Shown piece after piece: positions 6,368 through 13,063 of a stretch of 14,857 nt of DNA. Location of the stretch: the NCBI GenBank assembly GCA_019423445.1, contig JAHZBJ010000007.1:394-15250 (forward strand), written 5' to 3'. The notes under the pieces are model-generated. The model worked only from the letters and a program-made list of their open reading frames with translations. It was not told where the DNA came from and searched no databases. The translations under genes and the position numbers were made by a program. The DNA comes from Oscillospiraceae bacterium (lineage in GTDB: Bacteria > Bacillota > Clostridia > Oscillospirales > Ruminococcaceae). The first letter of the stretch is position 1. Each line of letters starts with the position of its first letter.

Positions 6368-6400
6368 AAGAGCGCGGGGATAATCCCTGCGCTCTTTTTG
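6368..6400. terminator. Bidirectional terminator between convergent units
   Basis: The stem 6368-6379 with 6385-6396 (12 pairs, one G-U) closes the loop ATAAT. T's follow on the plus strand, and A's before it give T's on the minus strand. It would end the chromate pair from the left and the small minus-strand gene from the right. Confidence 0.9.
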
Positions 6401-6454
6401 TGTGTAAAGGGGGACGTCTGTTTCCCGCCGCCCCTGAGACGATATACCTGGAGG

Positions 6455-6625
6455 TTATTGGTCCTTTTCCATAAGGCCCCCAATGGCGAAAGCAATCCCG
6501 GCAAAAGGGGCAATGAGGAGGACCAGGGTGATGACATCGTTGCGGAAGTACCCGGTAAATTCCCGGATCAGCACCAAAAGCACTGCAAACAGGATCAGTG
6601 TAAGCCCAAACAGGATCTTTTTCAT
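6455..6625 (-). CDS. Small two-helix membrane protein (56 residues)
   Basis: I do not recognise this 56-residue protein, but the gene looks real. It begins MKKILFGLTLILFAVLLVLI (helix 1, residues 4-20), continues with a short polar stretch (REFTGYFRND), a second helix (about 31-50, ending FAIGGLM) and the tail EKDQ. ATG at 6625 (minus strand) follows AAAGGAGG with seven bases of spacing. A consensus promoter lies about 60 bases further upstream, and the stop TAA at 6455 is followed by the bidirectional terminator at 6368-6400. It is thus a complete single-gene unit. The arrangement suggests a small inner-membrane protein with both ends on the same side, or a helical hairpin. It neighbours a metal permease on the same strand but has its own promoter, so a functional link is only a guess. 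Confidence 0.78.
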   Translation of the reverse strand: MKKILFGLTLILFAVLLVLIREFTGYFRNDVITLVLLIAPFAGIAFAIGGLMEKDQ

Positions 6626-6684
6626 GGCGAAGCCTCCTTTGCCGCAGCGGGGCCTGTTTTTTGGCTAGCCCATAGGATACCATG

Positions 6685-6713
6685 ATGATAGCATCCCCTT
6701 TTTCTCCTGTCAA
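6685..6713 (-). promoter_or_regulatory. Promoter of the 56-residue membrane protein gene
   Basis: On the minus strand TTGACA (plus 6708-6713) and TATCAT (plus 6685-6690) are 17 bases apart, with TGC directly before the -10 as an extended element. Transcription would start near 6678. Confidence 0.82.
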
Positions 6714-6738
6714 GGAAGCGGGGACAGAGTGCGCCGTG

Positions 6739-6773
6739 AAAAAGGGAGGACGCGGCCTGGACCGCGTCCTCCC
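6739..6773 (-). terminator. Terminator of the metal permease gene
   Basis: A perfect 12-pair stem, GGGAGGACGCGG (6744-6755) with CCGCGTCCTCCC (6762-6773), has a six-base loop. Five A at 6739-6743 read as a T-tract on the minus strand. It lies seven bases past the permease stop. Confidence 0.92.
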
Positions 6774-6780
6774 TGAAGAA

Positions 6781-7641
6781 TCAGAAAAGAAGCTGCAGAA
6801 GGAGTCCCGCCAAAGCCCCGAAACCCCAGACGGCGCCGGTGATAGCCAGGTTTTCTTTGGGGCGGCGGTTGGCGCGGAACAGAACCAACAGCCCAACCCC
6901 GGCGGAGGAGGCAAGTCCTGCGATGAGGGAACCGAAGCCCAGGGCCCCTTCCAGATAGAGCCGGGTGAGGAGCACCGAAGCGGCACAGTTGGGGATGAGG
7001 CCCAGAAGGGCGGCAGCCAGGGGCTGCAGGAAACTGCCGGACAGGAGGAGGGAGGCGAGACGCTCCTCGCCCAAGAACTCCACAGCGCCGCCCAGCACCA
7101 GGTTCACAAGGCAGATAAAAAGGAAAATGCCGGCAGTGTGCCGGAGGGCGGCGGCAAGAATGCTGCCTTCTTCGCAGTGGCAGTGGTCGCAGAGGCTGTG
7201 GATGCCTTCCTGGGCGCTGCTTTCCCGGGGAGCCAACCTGCGCCAACAGAGATCCACCAACAGCCCGGCTCCCAGGCCCAGGACTACCTTAATCCCGAGG
7301 AGAGGGAATAGCATCCCGGCCTTTTCCGGAGCCCCCAGCAGCATAGGTACCGCTTCATCGGAGGTGGAGAGGAACACCGCCACCAGGGTGCCGGGGGTGA
7401 TAACCCGCCCGGCGTACAGATTGGCCGCAGCCACGGAAAAGCCGCACTGGGGGATACAGCCCAAAAGGGCCCCAGTGACGGGCCCCAGCCGCCGGGCCTT
7501 TGCGAGAGCGGCCTCCATCCGTTCTCCGGAGCGGTGCTCCAGCCATTCCATCAACAGGTATGCCCCAAACAGGAATGGGAGCATTCCCAGGGAGTCCTCC
7601 AGGGCGTGGAGCGCCAAGTGCAGCAGAAGCTCCAAAAACAT
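6781..7641 (-). CDS. Putative manganese/heavy-metal permease (ArsP_2-like)
   Basis: A 286-residue integral membrane protein of the putative heavy-metal exporter family usually annotated as ArsP_2 or putative manganese transporter. It is an internal duplication: GALLGCIPQCGFSVAAANLY (57-76) in the first half matches AALLGLIPNCAASVLLTRLY (210-229) in the second. Each half carries I-P-x-C in a membrane segment, probably near the transport path. A central loop holds CDHCHCEE (151-158), a likely metal ligand cluster. About eight to ten hydrophobic segments are present. ATG 7641 follows AAAGGAGG by only two bases; TTG 7635, two codons in, has eight-base spacing and could be used instead. An in-frame upstream extension to 7788 runs through the promoter and is not real. 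The promoter carries a Fur-family box, so expression should respond to a metal ion. Export is likelier than import by family, but direction is unproven. Confidence 0.85.
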   Translation of the reverse strand: MFLELLLHLALHALEDSLGMLPFLFGAYLLMEWLEHRSGERMEAALAKARRLGPVTGALLGCIPQCGFSVAAANLYAGRVITPGTLVAVFLSTSDEAVPMLLGAPEKAGMLFPLLGIKVVLGLGAGLLVDLCWRRLAPRESSAQEGIHSLCDHCHCEEGSILAAALRHTAGIFLFICLVNLVLGGAVEFLGEERLASLLLSGSFLQPLAAALLGLIPNCAASVLLTRLYLEGALGFGSLIAGLASSAGVGLLVLFRANRRPKENLAITGAVWGFGALAGLLLQLLF

Positions 7642-7699
7642 GTCCTCCTTTGACCGCAAAGACCGCCAAGCAGGGATAAAAAAGCGCGGCAGACGCAAT

Positions 7700-7714
7700 T
7701 GCGAATAATTTGCA
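7700..7714 (-). promoter_or_regulatory. Fur-family 7-1-7 operator over the transcription start
   Basis: TGCGAATAATTTGCA is an inverted repeat of the form TGxxAATnATTxxCA, the Fur/Zur/PerR/Mur architecture. The outer bases CAA (7696-7698) and TTG (7716-7718) extend the symmetry. The box begins at the predicted start and runs into the leader, where a bound repressor would block the polymerase. Which family member, and which metal, cannot be decided from the site alone. Confidence 0.7.
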
Positions 7715-7720
7715 TTTGTA

Positions 7721-7748
7721 ATTATAGCGAAAAGAGGTAAAATGTCAA
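7721..7748 (-). promoter_or_regulatory. Consensus promoter of the metal permease gene
   Basis: On the minus strand a perfect TTGACA (plus 7743-7748) and a perfect TATAAT (plus 7721-7726) are 16 bases apart. Transcription would start near 7714, directly at the edge of the Fur-family box. A promoter this strong would need a repressor to be controlled. Confidence 0.88.
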
Positions 7749-7855
7749 GGGGAAAGGAGACAAATGTGACAAAGGAGGATCTTTGCAATTGCCTTTTTAT
7801 ACAATGGTATGGAATTTAATTGTTCAACTTACTCAATGATTATGAAAAAAGACAG

Positions 7856-7884
7856 TTGAAATCCAGGCCCGGCAGCATTATAAT
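7856..7884 (+). promoter_or_regulatory. Promoter of the liv operon
   Basis: TTGAAA (7856-7861) and a perfect TATAAT (7879-7884) are 17 bases apart. Transcription would start near 7891, giving a leader of about 158 bases before livJ. Confidence 0.88.
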
Positions 7885-7890
7885 GCAAGA

Positions 7891-8048
7891 TAAGCGTAAG
7901 GCTTTACTTTGTTATCGCTTTAAAGAAAATTTCCTCTGGGGAATGGGACAAAAAGCGATTGTCTGCAAGCAAAGGCGGGCCTGCGCAGGAGAACGCTGAA
8001 AAGGCTGCCGGTTTCCTGCCGGTGGCTGACAGAAAGGAATCATAGACT
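7891..8048 (+). other. Long 5' leader of livJ
   Basis: The leader holds several small inverted repeats: AAGCG (7892-7896) with CGCTT (7916-7920), GACAA (7947-7951) with TTGTC (7959-7963), the palindrome CCTGCGCAGG (7980-7989), and CAGGA with TCCTG further on. No terminator-like hairpin with a T-tract and no riboswitch class I recognise is present. AAAGGA (8033-8038) serves livJ with ten bases of spacing. Confidence 0.4.
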
Positions 8049-9227
8049 ATGAAAAAGTTCGTTGCATGTTTTCTGGCCGCTTTGATGGTGGTCACTTTCG
8101 CCGCCTGCGGCGGCACTTCCGGCTCCTCCAGTGAGGCCGCCGGTTCCGGTTCCGAGGCCTCCTCCGCCGCCGAAGGCGAGACCATTAAGATCGGTTGCCT
8201 GGCTCCCCTCACCGGTGAGGTTTCCGTCTACGGTATCGCTACCTCCAACGGCATCAAGATGGGTGTGGACGAGATCAACGCTGCCGGCGGCATTGGCGGC
8301 AAGCAGATCGAGCTGATTACCCTGGACGAGAAGGGCGATCCCACCGAGGCTGTCAACGCTTACAACAGCCTGGTGGACCAGGGCGTCGTTGCCATCATCG
8401 GCGACGTAACCTCCAAGCCCTGCATTGCTGTGGCTGAGCTGGCCGCTGTGGACAACATGCCTATGCTCACCGCCACCGGCACCGCCGCTGAGATCACCAC
8501 CATCGGCTCCAACATTTTCCGTACCTGCTTCATGGATCCCTTCCAGGGCCAGATCATGGCGACCTTTGCCGCCGACAACCTGGAGGCTTCCAAGGTTGCC
8601 GTGATGTATGATACCGGCTCCGACTACTCTCAGGGTCTGGCGGATTCCTTCAAGGCCCAGGCTGAGGCCAAAGGCCTGACTGTCACCGCTTTCGAGGGCT
8701 ATGCCACCGCCGATACCGACTTTACCGCCATCCTCAATAAGATCATCGCCACTGAGCCCGACGCTATCTTTGTTCCCGACTATTATGGCGATGTTTCCCT
8801 GATTCTGAACCAGGCCCGCACCGCCGGCTACACCGGCGCGATGTTGGGGGGCGACGGCTGGGACGGCGTTCTGGGCGCTCTGCCTGAGGATAAGCTGGAT
8901 GTTGCCAACAACGGCTACTTCTCCAACCATTACTCCACCGCCGACGAGGCTGCTGCTTCCTTCCTGAGCAAGTATAAAGAGCTCTTCGGTCTGGACGGCA
9001 ACGCCTTTGCTGCTCTGGGCTACGACTCCGCCTACATCATGGCCGACGCCATTGAGCGCGCTGGCTCCACCGATGCTCAGGCCATCATCGATGCTCTGGC
9101 CGCCACCGATATCCAGTGCGTCACCGGGCACATCACCTTCGACGAGAACGGCGACCCCATCAAGGATGTGGCTGTCACCGAGTTCGTGGATGGACAGACC
9201 CAGCTGGCCGCTAAGGTTTCCGCGTAA
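8049..9227 (+). CDS. livJ: Branched-chain amino-acid type ABC importer, substrate-binding lipoprotein
   Basis: A 392-residue lipoprotein that binds ligand outside the membrane and delivers it to LivHMGF. The signal peptide MKKFVACFLAALMVVTFAAC ends in a lipobox with Cys20 as the lipid-modified residue. A serine/alanine/glycine-rich linker follows (21-42), then a type I periplasmic-binding fold (Peripla_BP_6) starting TIKIGCLAPLTGEVSVYG. The stretches AAGGIGGKQIELI, VAIIGDVTSKP and MLTATGTAAEIT lie in the family's ligand cleft region. ATG 8049 is preceded by AAAGGA. It is first in the operon and is separated from livH by 223 bases with a large hairpin, consistent with making excess binding protein over the membrane complex. 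The ligand is probably a branched-chain amino acid, but related proteins bind other amino acids, amides or urea. Confidence 0.93.
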   Translation: MKKFVACFLAALMVVTFAACGGTSGSSSEAAGSGSEASSAAEGETIKIGCLAPLTGEVSVYGIATSNGIKMGVDEINAAGGIGGKQIELITLDEKGDPTEAVNAYNSLVDQGVVAIIGDVTSKPCIAVAELAAVDNMPMLTATGTAAEITTIGSNIFRTCFMDPFQGQIMATFAADNLEASKVAVMYDTGSDYSQGLADSFKAQAEAKGLTVTAFEGYATADTDFTAILNKIIATEPDAIFVPDYYGDVSLILNQARTAGYTGAMLGGDGWDGVLGALPEDKLDVANNGYFSNHYSTADEAAASFLSKYKELFGLDGNAFAALGYDSAYIMADAIERAGSTDAQAIIDALAATDIQCVTGHITFDENGDPIKDVAVTEFVDGQTQLAAKVSA

Positions 9228-9306
9228 ACGCCCTCTTGTCTGGCCGGGGAGGGAGTCTCCCTATCCCGACCAACAAAAAACTTGACATTTGGGACAAGAT
9301 TGTTCA

Positions 9307-9360
9307 CAATGGGGTAGAGCAGGTCCTTGCTCTACCCCATTGCGGAATTTTTCCTTTTTT
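9307..9360 (+). terminator. Intercistronic hairpin between livJ and livH
   Basis: A perfect 15-pair stem (9307-9321 with 9328-9342) has a six-base loop. It is followed by CGGAA, T5, CC and T6, so the T-tract is displaced and interrupted; GGAA-TTT-TTCC (9344-9354) could form a second small hairpin right before T6. It should end some transcripts, or shield the livJ 3' end, while allowing partial readthrough. No convincing separate promoter for livH was found. Confidence 0.75.
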
Positions 9361-9450
9361 AGACCGCCGGTGGGATCCGGCTGCGTGGGGAGCGTCTTTT
9401 GTTCCAAATGGGAGAAGGTCCAAAATGTTTGAAGGAGGGAAGCCCTGCCT

Positions 9451-10341
9451 ATGGATTTAATCGTGTTCATCAAGCAGCTTATCAACGGTATCCAGGTAGG
9501 AAGTATTTACGCCCTGGTGGCCCTTGGCTACACCATGGTCTACGGTATCGTCAAGCTGATCAACTTTGCTCACGGCGATTTTATTATGGTGGGGGGCTAT
9601 GTAGCTGTTTTTACCGTCCCATTTCTGGCGAAGATGGGAGTGCCCACCTGGCTGTGTATCTTTGCCGCGGTGGCTGTCTGCAGCTGCATCGGCGTCCTGA
9701 CCGAGAAGATCGCCTATAAGCCCCTGCGGGGAGCACCCAGTCTTTCGGTGCTGATCACCGCCATTGCGGTGAGTCTCTGCCTGCAGAATCTGGCCCTTAT
9801 CTTCTTCTCTTCCTCTCCCAGGCCCATGAGTTCGGTCTTTGACCTGCCGCCTCTGGTGCTGGGGGATATCCAGATTTCCGGCATCAGCATCATCACCATT
9901 ACCCTTTCTGTCTGCCTGATGGTGGCGCTGCAGCTCTTTATCAAGAACACCCGAATGGGCAAGGCCATGCGGGCGGTCTCGGAGGACGGACAAGCAGCCA
10001 TCCTTATGGGGATCAATACCAACCGTACCATTTCCTTTACCTTTGCCATCGGTTCCGGCCTTGCGGCGGTGGCTGCGGTGATGTATTGCTCCGCCTATCC
10101 CCAGGTTCAGCCCTATATGGGCTCCATGCTGGGTCTTAAGGCCTTTATCGCCGCGGTGCTGGGAGGCATCGGCAGCATTCCCGGCGCCATGCTGGGGGGG
10201 ATCCTCATCGGCCTTGTGGAGAACATGACCCGCCACTTCAATTCCCAGCTGGCGGATGTGGTGGTTTTCTCCATCCTCATCATTGTGCTGCTGGTGAAAC
10301 CCACCGGCATCATGGGCAAAAACGTGGGCGAGAAAGTGTAG
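9451..10341 (+). CDS. livH: Branched-chain amino-acid ABC importer, permease LivH
   Basis: A 296-residue inner-membrane permease, the LivH half of the transmembrane channel, which pairs with LivM. The family N-terminus is clear: GIQVGSIYALVALGYTMVYG (13-32), then IVKLINFAHGDFIMVGGY (33-50). KAMRAVSEDGQAAILMGIN (about 171-189) is the cytoplasmic coupling loop that meets the ATPases, and AAVLGGIGSIPGAMLGGILIG lies near the C-terminus. About eight hydrophobic segments are present. ATG 9451 has AAGGAGG at 9432-9438; the 12-base spacing is long. The next gene starts 16 bases after the stop. Confidence 0.95.
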   Translation: MDLIVFIKQLINGIQVGSIYALVALGYTMVYGIVKLINFAHGDFIMVGGYVAVFTVPFLAKMGVPTWLCIFAAVAVCSCIGVLTEKIAYKPLRGAPSLSVLITAIAVSLCLQNLALIFFSSSPRPMSSVFDLPPLVLGDIQISGISIITITLSVCLMVALQLFIKNTRMGKAMRAVSEDGQAAILMGINTNRTISFTFAIGSGLAAVAAVMYCSAYPQVQPYMGSMLGLKAFIAAVLGGIGSIPGAMLGGILIGLVENMTRHFNSQLADVVVFSILIIVLLVKPTGIMGKNVGEKV

Positions 10342-10357
10342 GTGACGGAAAAAGGAT

Positions 10358-11413
10358 ATGAAAACGAAACAACAGGTCCTGAAAAGTTACATAGTCAATG
10401 CCGTCGCCGTGGTTCTCCTGTACCTGATTCTTCTGGGGGCTATTCAGACCGGTTCCATCACCCGGTACCTTCAGGGAATCGTGATGACCATTTTCATCAA
10501 CATTATTCTGGCTACCTCCCTGAACCTCACCACCGGTTTCCTGGGACAGATTGCCATCGGTCACGCGGGCTTTATGTCCATCGGCGCCTATACCGCGGCC
10601 CTCTTCGTTAAATACATCCAGAGTACCGGTGTCGTGATGCTGGTGGACGGCGACCCCACCGCCCAAGGACAGGTGTTTTTCCTGGTATCCCTTCTGGTGG
10701 GAGGCCTTCTGGCTGCGGTGTTCGGTCTTTTGGTAGGTATCCCGGCCCTGCGCCTCAAGGGGGACTACCTGGCCATTATCACCCTGGGCTTTGGTGAGAT
10801 CATCCGGTCGGTGATTGAGAACGTCTCTTTTACCGGCGGCGCCCAGGGCCTTAAAAAGATCCCCAAACTGGCCACCCTTGAGGTAGTGTATATCGTTACC
10901 ATCCTCTGCGTCATGGTGATGTATACCTTTGTGCGTTCCCGCCATGGGCGGGCCATTACCGCCATCCGGGAGGATGACATCGCCTCGGAGGCTTCCGGCA
11001 TCCATAATACCTATTATCGGGTGCTGGCCTTTACTGTGGCCGCCTTTTTCGCCGGCATCGCCGGAGGTATCTATGCCCAGTATCTGACGGTGCTGGGGGC
11101 CTCCACTTTCAACTTCAACAAGTCCATTGACATCCTGGTGATGGTGGTGCTGGGGGGGATGGGTTCCCTTACTGGTTCCATTGTGGCGGCGGTGGCCCTC
11201 ACCGCCCTGCCGGAGATCCTCCGCTTTATCCCCAACTTCTCCGATTACCGGATGCTCATCTATTCCATCGTCCTGATCATCGTGATGATCTTCAAGCCCT
11301 CGGGGCTGCTGGGCCGGTATGAGTTCTCTCTCACCCGGCTCCTGGAGAAGGGGGCGGCCCTGGTGAAGGGCGGGAGACCCAGCGCCAGCAAGGAAGGAGG
11401 TGCCGGGAAATGA
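10358..11413 (+). CDS. livM: Branched-chain amino-acid ABC importer, permease LivM
   Basis: A 351-residue permease, the second half of the channel with LivH. The hallmark LTTGFLGQIAIGHAGFMSIGAYTAAL lies near residues 57-82. A cytoplasmic coupling segment, HGRAITAIREDDIASEASGI, sits about two-thirds along (near 196-215), followed by VLGGMGSLTGSIVAA and a basic tail ending KEGGAGK. About nine or ten hydrophobic segments are present. ATG 10358 follows AGGTGA (10340-10345, overlapping the livH stop) and a weaker AAAGGA; the ribosome site is not ideal and coupling to livH is likely. Its stop overlaps the livG start (ATGA). Confidence 0.95.
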   Translation: MKTKQQVLKSYIVNAVAVVLLYLILLGAIQTGSITRYLQGIVMTIFINIILATSLNLTTGFLGQIAIGHAGFMSIGAYTAALFVKYIQSTGVVMLVDGDPTAQGQVFFLVSLLVGGLLAAVFGLLVGIPALRLKGDYLAIITLGFGEIIRSVIENVSFTGGAQGLKKIPKLATLEVVYIVTILCVMVMYTFVRSRHGRAITAIREDDIASEASGIHNTYYRVLAFTVAAFFAGIAGGIYAQYLTVLGASTFNFNKSIDILVMVVLGGMGSLTGSIVAAVALTALPEILRFIPNFSDYRMLIYSIVLIIVMIFKPSGLLGRYEFSLTRLLEKGAALVKGGRPSASKEGGAGK

Positions 11414-12183
11414 GCGAGATTCCAGTGATGAAAGCGGAACACCTTGGCATCACCTTCGGCGGCCTCCATGCTGTCAACGATTTCAATATGGAGATGTACG
11501 AGGGGGAGCTGGTGGGTCTCATCGGCCCCAACGGCGCCGGCAAGACTACCATTTTTAATCTGCTCACCGGCGTTTACCAGCCCACCGAGGGGAACTTCTA
11601 CCTGGGCGGCAAATCCATGCTGGGAAAAAAGCCCCATGAGATGGTGAAGGAGGGTATCGCTCGGACCTTCCAGAACATCCGCCTTTTTAAGGACCTTACC
11701 GTTTTGGATAACGTAAAGGTGGCCTTTAACCAGAATATGCGGTATTCGGTGGCGGGGGGGATCCTCCGGCTGCCGGGATACTGGAAAGAAGAGGCGGAGA
11801 TCGACCGGAAAGCCCGGGAGATCCTCTCGGTGTTCCATATGGAGGACGAGGTGGGGCAGAAGGCCCAGAACCTTCCCTACGGCCGTCAGAGAAAGCTGGA
11901 GATTGCCCGGGCTATCGCCACCGGGGCGAAGATCCTTCTTTTGGACGAGCCTGCGGCAGGAATGAACCCCACTGAAACTGCCGAACTGATGGAGGCCATC
12001 TCCACCACTCGGACCCAGTTTGGGGTCTCCATTCTCCTTATCGAGCACGATATGAGCCTGGTGATGAGCATCTGCGAGAGGATCATCGTGGTGAACTACG
12101 GCCAGATCATCGCTTCCGGGACCCCTTACGAGGTGGCCAACGACCCTGAGGTGGTCAGCGCCTATCTGGGCCGGGACGAATAG
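11410..12183 (+). CDS. livG: Branched-chain amino-acid ABC importer, ATPase LivG
   Basis: A 257-residue cytoplasmic ATPase, one of two that power LivHM. Walker A is GPNGAGKTT (39-47). The Q-loop region is ARTFQNIRLFKDLTVLDNV (84-102). The signature is LPYGRQRKLEIARAIA (155-170), the LivG-typical variant of LSGGQ. Walker B is ILLLDEP (175-181), and the switch histidine follows in LLIEHDMSLVM. The LivG-specific C-terminus (GTPYEVANDPEVVSAYLG) is present. It overlaps livM by four bases (ATGA) with GAAGGAGG just upstream of the start, and livF begins 11 bases after its stop. Confidence 0.96.
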   Translation: MSEIPVMKAEHLGITFGGLHAVNDFNMEMYEGELVGLIGPNGAGKTTIFNLLTGVYQPTEGNFYLGGKSMLGKKPHEMVKEGIARTFQNIRLFKDLTVLDNVKVAFNQNMRYSVAGGILRLPGYWKEEAEIDRKAREILSVFHMEDEVGQKAQNLPYGRQRKLEIARAIATGAKILLLDEPAAGMNPTETAELMEAISTTRTQFGVSILLIEHDMSLVMSICERIIVVNYGQIIASGTPYEVANDPEVVSAYLGRDE

Positions 12184-12194
12184 GGGGGAACGAG

Positions 12195-12908
12195 ATGAAA
12201 GAGATGCTGAAAGTCACCGGCCTGAACGTGAACTACGGCGCCATCCACGCCATCCACGACGTCAGTCTTACGGTGAACGAAGGGGAGATCGTCTCCCTCA
12301 TCGGCGCCAACGGCGCCGGCAAAACCACCATTCTCCATACCATCACCGGCCTTAAGAAGGCCGCCAGCGGCAGCGTCCTCTATGAGGGGACCGAACTGCT
12401 GACCACCGATCCCAGCAAGATTGTGGGAATGGGAATGGCCCATGTCCCTGAGGGACGCCATGTTTTCGCCCAGATGACCGTCACCGAGAATCTGGAGCTG
12501 GGAGCCTTCTGCCGGAAGGACAAGGAAGGAATCCAGCGGGACATGGAAGGCGTCCTTGCCCGGTTCCCCCGTCTGGCGGAGCGGAGCCGGCAGCTGGCCG
12601 GAACTCTTTCCGGCGGCGAGCAGCAGATGCTTGCGGTGGGCCGGGCTCTGATGAGTCATCCCCGAATTCTTCTCCTGGATGAGCCCTCCATGGGCCTTTC
12701 CCCCCTGCTGGTGAAGGAGATCTTCACCACCATTCAGGAAGTAAACCGGGAGGGAGTCACCATCCTCCTGGTGGAGCAGAACGCCAAAATGGCCCTTTCC
12801 ATCGCCAGCCGCGCCTATGTACTGGAAACCGGCAACGTGGTAATGGAGGGTGAAGGCCAGGCCATGCTGAAGGATGACAATGTCCGCAAAGCATACCTGG
12901 GAGCATAA
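12195..12908 (+). CDS. livF: Branched-chain amino-acid ABC importer, ATPase LivF
   Basis: A 237-residue cytoplasmic ATPase that pairs with LivG. Walker A is GANGAGKT (37-44), the LivF form with alanine in place of proline. The LivF Q-loop region is GMAHVPEGRHVFAQMTVTENL (80-100). The signature is LSGGEQ (138-143), Walker B RILLLDEP (157-164), and LLVEQNAKMALSIASRAYVLETG follows, where glutamine replaces the usual switch histidine, as is normal for LivF. ATG 12195 has AGGGGGGAA directly after the livG stop. A terminator 15 bases past the gene ends the operon. Confidence 0.96.
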   Translation: MKEMLKVTGLNVNYGAIHAIHDVSLTVNEGEIVSLIGANGAGKTTILHTITGLKKAASGSVLYEGTELLTTDPSKIVGMGMAHVPEGRHVFAQMTVTENLELGAFCRKDKEGIQRDMEGVLARFPRLAERSRQLAGTLSGGEQQMLAVGRALMSHPRILLLDEPSMGLSPLLVKEIFTTIQEVNREGVTILLVEQNAKMALSIASRAYVLETGNVVMEGEGQAMLKDDNVRKAYLGA

Positions 12909-12922
12909 GGCTCTCTGAATCA

Positions 12923-12952
12923 AAAGCCTCCGGCTTGTGCCGGGGGCTTTTT
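12923..12952 (+). terminator. Terminator of the liv operon
   Basis: AAAGCCTCCGGC (12923-12934) pairs with GCCGGGGGCTTT (12939-12950), with one G-U, around the loop TTGT and running into a T-tract. Confidence 0.92.
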
Positions 12953-12992
12953 CTGGTTTTCGGGGGATCTGCGACGGTTTTTTCAGAGTCTA

Positions 12993-13020
12993 TGGACAAT
13001 GTATTCGAATGTGATATAAT
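12993..13020 (+). promoter_or_regulatory. Promoter of trkA-trkH
   Basis: TGGACA (12993-12998) and a perfect TATAAT (13015-13020) are 16 bases apart. Transcription would start near 13027, leaving a leader of about 37 bases. There is no room for a ydaO-type c-di-AMP riboswitch, which controls potassium genes in some Firmicutes. Confidence 0.85.
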
Positions 13021-13063
13021 AAAAGCTGTATTGGTTCGACAAAAAGGACCGTGAGGTGATTGT

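Noticed and set aside
6682..7311. 209-residue plus-strand frame
   Set aside because: It lies opposite the metal permease, is Glu/Gln/Gly-rich and runs through the permease terminator.
7642..7788. N-terminal extension of the metal permease
   Set aside because: It covers the leader, Fur-type box and consensus promoter, and its residues are not membrane-protein-like.
8040..9131. 363-residue minus-strand frame over livJ
   Set aside because: It is a Gly/Val-rich antisense artefact of strongly biased codon use in livJ.
9282..9310. Promoter-like TTGACA-17-CACAAT before livH
   Set aside because: The -10 is poor, and the transcript would begin inside the large hairpin and meet the T-tracts at once. 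A useful separate livH promoter is unlikely, though not excluded.
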